DNA of 6,076 bases. Origin: Actinomycetota bacterium (GTDB lineage: Bacteria; Actinomycetota; Thermoleophilia; Gaiellales; Gaiellaceae). Position 1 is the first letter of the stretch; each line of letters starts with the position of its first letter. Made by a program: the position numbers and the translations under genes. The stretch lies in assembly GCA_013813345.1 (NCBI GenBank), contig JACCRW010000226.1, positions 1 through 6,076 on the forward strand, given 5' to 3'. Positions 5,083 to 6,076 of the stretch are shown piece by piece. The notes beneath the pieces are model-generated. The model was given only the letters and a program-made list of their open reading frames with translations, was not told where the DNA came from and searched no databases.

Positions 5083-6076
5083 CGCAGCGTGCGCTCGCCC
5101 TGATCGACGGGGAGCACTATGCGCCGGTGGTGCGCGCCGCGCTCGAGGAGCTGCCGTATGACTTCGTTGCCGCGCACCTGCTCGGCGGCACGGAGAAGCT
5201 GCGCGAGGACGCGGACTACGGCGTGCCGCTCGCGCCCGAGCTCGACCGAGCGCTCGACGACCACGGCGCGGAGATCGTGGTCGATCTCTCCGACGAGCCG
5301 GTGCTCGGGCCGCCTGAACGGATGCGGCTCGCGAGTCGGGTGCTCGCTCGAGGACTTCCGTACGTCGGCGCCGACTTTCGCTTCGATCCGCCCGAGCTCG
5401 CGCCCTTTCCGCTGCCGTCGCTCGGGATTGTCGGCACCGGCAAGCGCGTCGGCAAGACGGCAATCACGGCGCACGCAGCCCGGTTGCTCGGGCGCGACCG
5501 TAGGCTCGTCGTCGTCTCGATGGGAAGGGGCGGCCCGCCCGAGCCGGAGCTGATGGAGGTCGCGCCGGACGTCGAGGCGCTGCTCGAGCTCTCGCGCTCC
5601 GGTCGGCACGCCGCCTCGGACTACCTCGAGACCGCCGCGCTCGCCGGTGTGCCCACGATCGGCTGCCGCCGCTGCGGCGGCGGGCTGGCGGGCGCGGTCT
5701 TTGCCTCGAACGTGCACGAGGGCGCCCGCATGGCCGTCGAGCTCGAGCCGGAACTCGTGCTCTTCGACGGCAGCGGTGCCGCGCTGCCGCCGATCGAGAC
5801 GCGACGACGGATCCTCGTCGTCAACGCGCAGCAGGATCCGGTTGTCGTGACCGGCTATCTGAACGCCTACCGCCACTTCACCTCGGATCTGGTCGTCCTG
5901 ACGATGGCCGAGGCTGGAACGGGGTGGGAGGACCTGCGAGACGCTGCGACTGAGCTTGCCCCGGTGGTGCTCGCGACCGTGCTGCGACCGCGACCCGCGG
6001 CGGATGTCTCCGGTCGTCGTGTCGCGTTCTTCTCGACGGCGCCCGAGAGCGCCCACGGTCTCTTCGAGCAGCATCT
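5079..6076 (+). CDS. cpgS: Cyclic 2,3-diphosphoglycerate synthetase, 3' partial
   Basis: This enzyme closes 2,3-bisphosphoglycerate into cyclic 2,3-diphosphoglycerate using ATP; cDPG is a compatible solute and phosphate store best known from thermophilic methanogens. The frame starts at GTG 5079, overlapping the phosphoesterase stop (GTGA), and is open to the right edge, giving 332 residues of an expected about 450. The N-terminus ALIDGEHYAPVVRAAL matches the family opening. A P-loop GTGKRVGKT (residues 119-127) binds ATP. It is followed by VVSMGRGGPPEPE, the family signature GCRRCGGG (195-202), then SNVHEGA, DGSG (230-233) and VVNAQQDP, all as expected for synthetases of this type. No key residue looks missing in the visible part. 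Bacterial homologues occur in Rubrobacter-like and related lineages; whether they make cDPG is less well established. The identification rests on recognised motifs rather than a database search. Confidence 0.88.
   Translation, partial: MTQRALALIDGEHYAPVVRAALEELPYDFVAAHLLGGTEKLREDADYGVPLAPELDRALDDHGAEIVVDLSDEPVLGPPERMRLASRVLARGLPYVGADFRFDPPELAPFPLPSLGIVGTGKRVGKTAITAHAARLLGRDRRLVVVSMGRGGPPEPELMEVAPDVEALLELSRSGRHAASDYLETAALAGVPTIGCRRCGGGLAGAVFASNVHEGARMAVELEPELVLFDGSGAALPPIETRRRILVVNAQQDPVVVTGYLNAYRHFTSDLVVLTMAEAGTGWEDLRDAATELAPVVLATVLRPRPAADVSGRRVAFFSTAPESAHGLFEQH

Noticed and set aside
4929..6074. 381-codon minus-strand frame at the right edge
   Set aside because: Antisense to the cDPG synthetase, whose plus-strand frame has a P-loop and family signatures and no stops from 5079 to the end.

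Overview
The window is about 6 kb of very GC-rich, densely packed bacterial DNA with GTG and TTG starts and GTGA stop/start overlaps. It probably comes from a deep-branching actinobacterium of the Thermoleophilia/Rubrobacteria type. This is inferred from codon use, a system I cytochrome c maturation gene next to a bacterial cyclic 2,3-diphosphoglycerate synthetase, and several TANNNT -10 boxes sitting 6-7 bases before a start codon, as in leaderless actinobacterial genes. No rRNA, tRNA, CRISPR array, transposase or phage gene is visible, so it looks like chromosomal housekeeping/accessory DNA rather than a mobile island.

Left part, plus strand (1-1891): the C-terminal two thirds of CcmF, the heme-handling membrane protein of cytochrome c maturation, runs in from the left edge. 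It is coupled through a GTGA overlap to a short CcmI-like membrane protein. Directly after that lies an unrecognised 58-residue, roughly 40% proline protein with its own candidate leaderless promoter. Middle (2018-3244): a secreted coiled-coil plus M23/LytM peptidoglycan hydrolase with all zinc and catalytic residues, preceded by a 126-base gap holding a candidate promoter.

Middle right, minus strand (4214 down to 3250): a 122-residue PD-(D/E)XK-like protein followed 26 bases later by a hypoxanthine-type phosphoribosyltransferase. The latter keeps the PRPP loop but has changes at several purine- and pyrophosphate-contacting positions. This unit converges on the M23 gene with a 5-base gap.

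Right part, plus strand (4276-6076): a calcineurin-like metallophosphoesterase, divergent from the nuclease-like gene, overlaps by GTGA a cyclic 2,3-diphosphoglycerate synthetase that runs off the right edge. The 61-base divergent region carries two facing -10 boxes and a 16-bp palindrome over one of them, so the two operons may be co-regulated.

The most unusual points are the divergent phosphoribosyltransferase paired with a nuclease-like protein, the coupling of a phosphoesterase to cDPG synthesis in a bacterium, the proline-rich miniprotein, and the repeated leaderless promoter layout. None of these is proven to be a new system from sequence alone.
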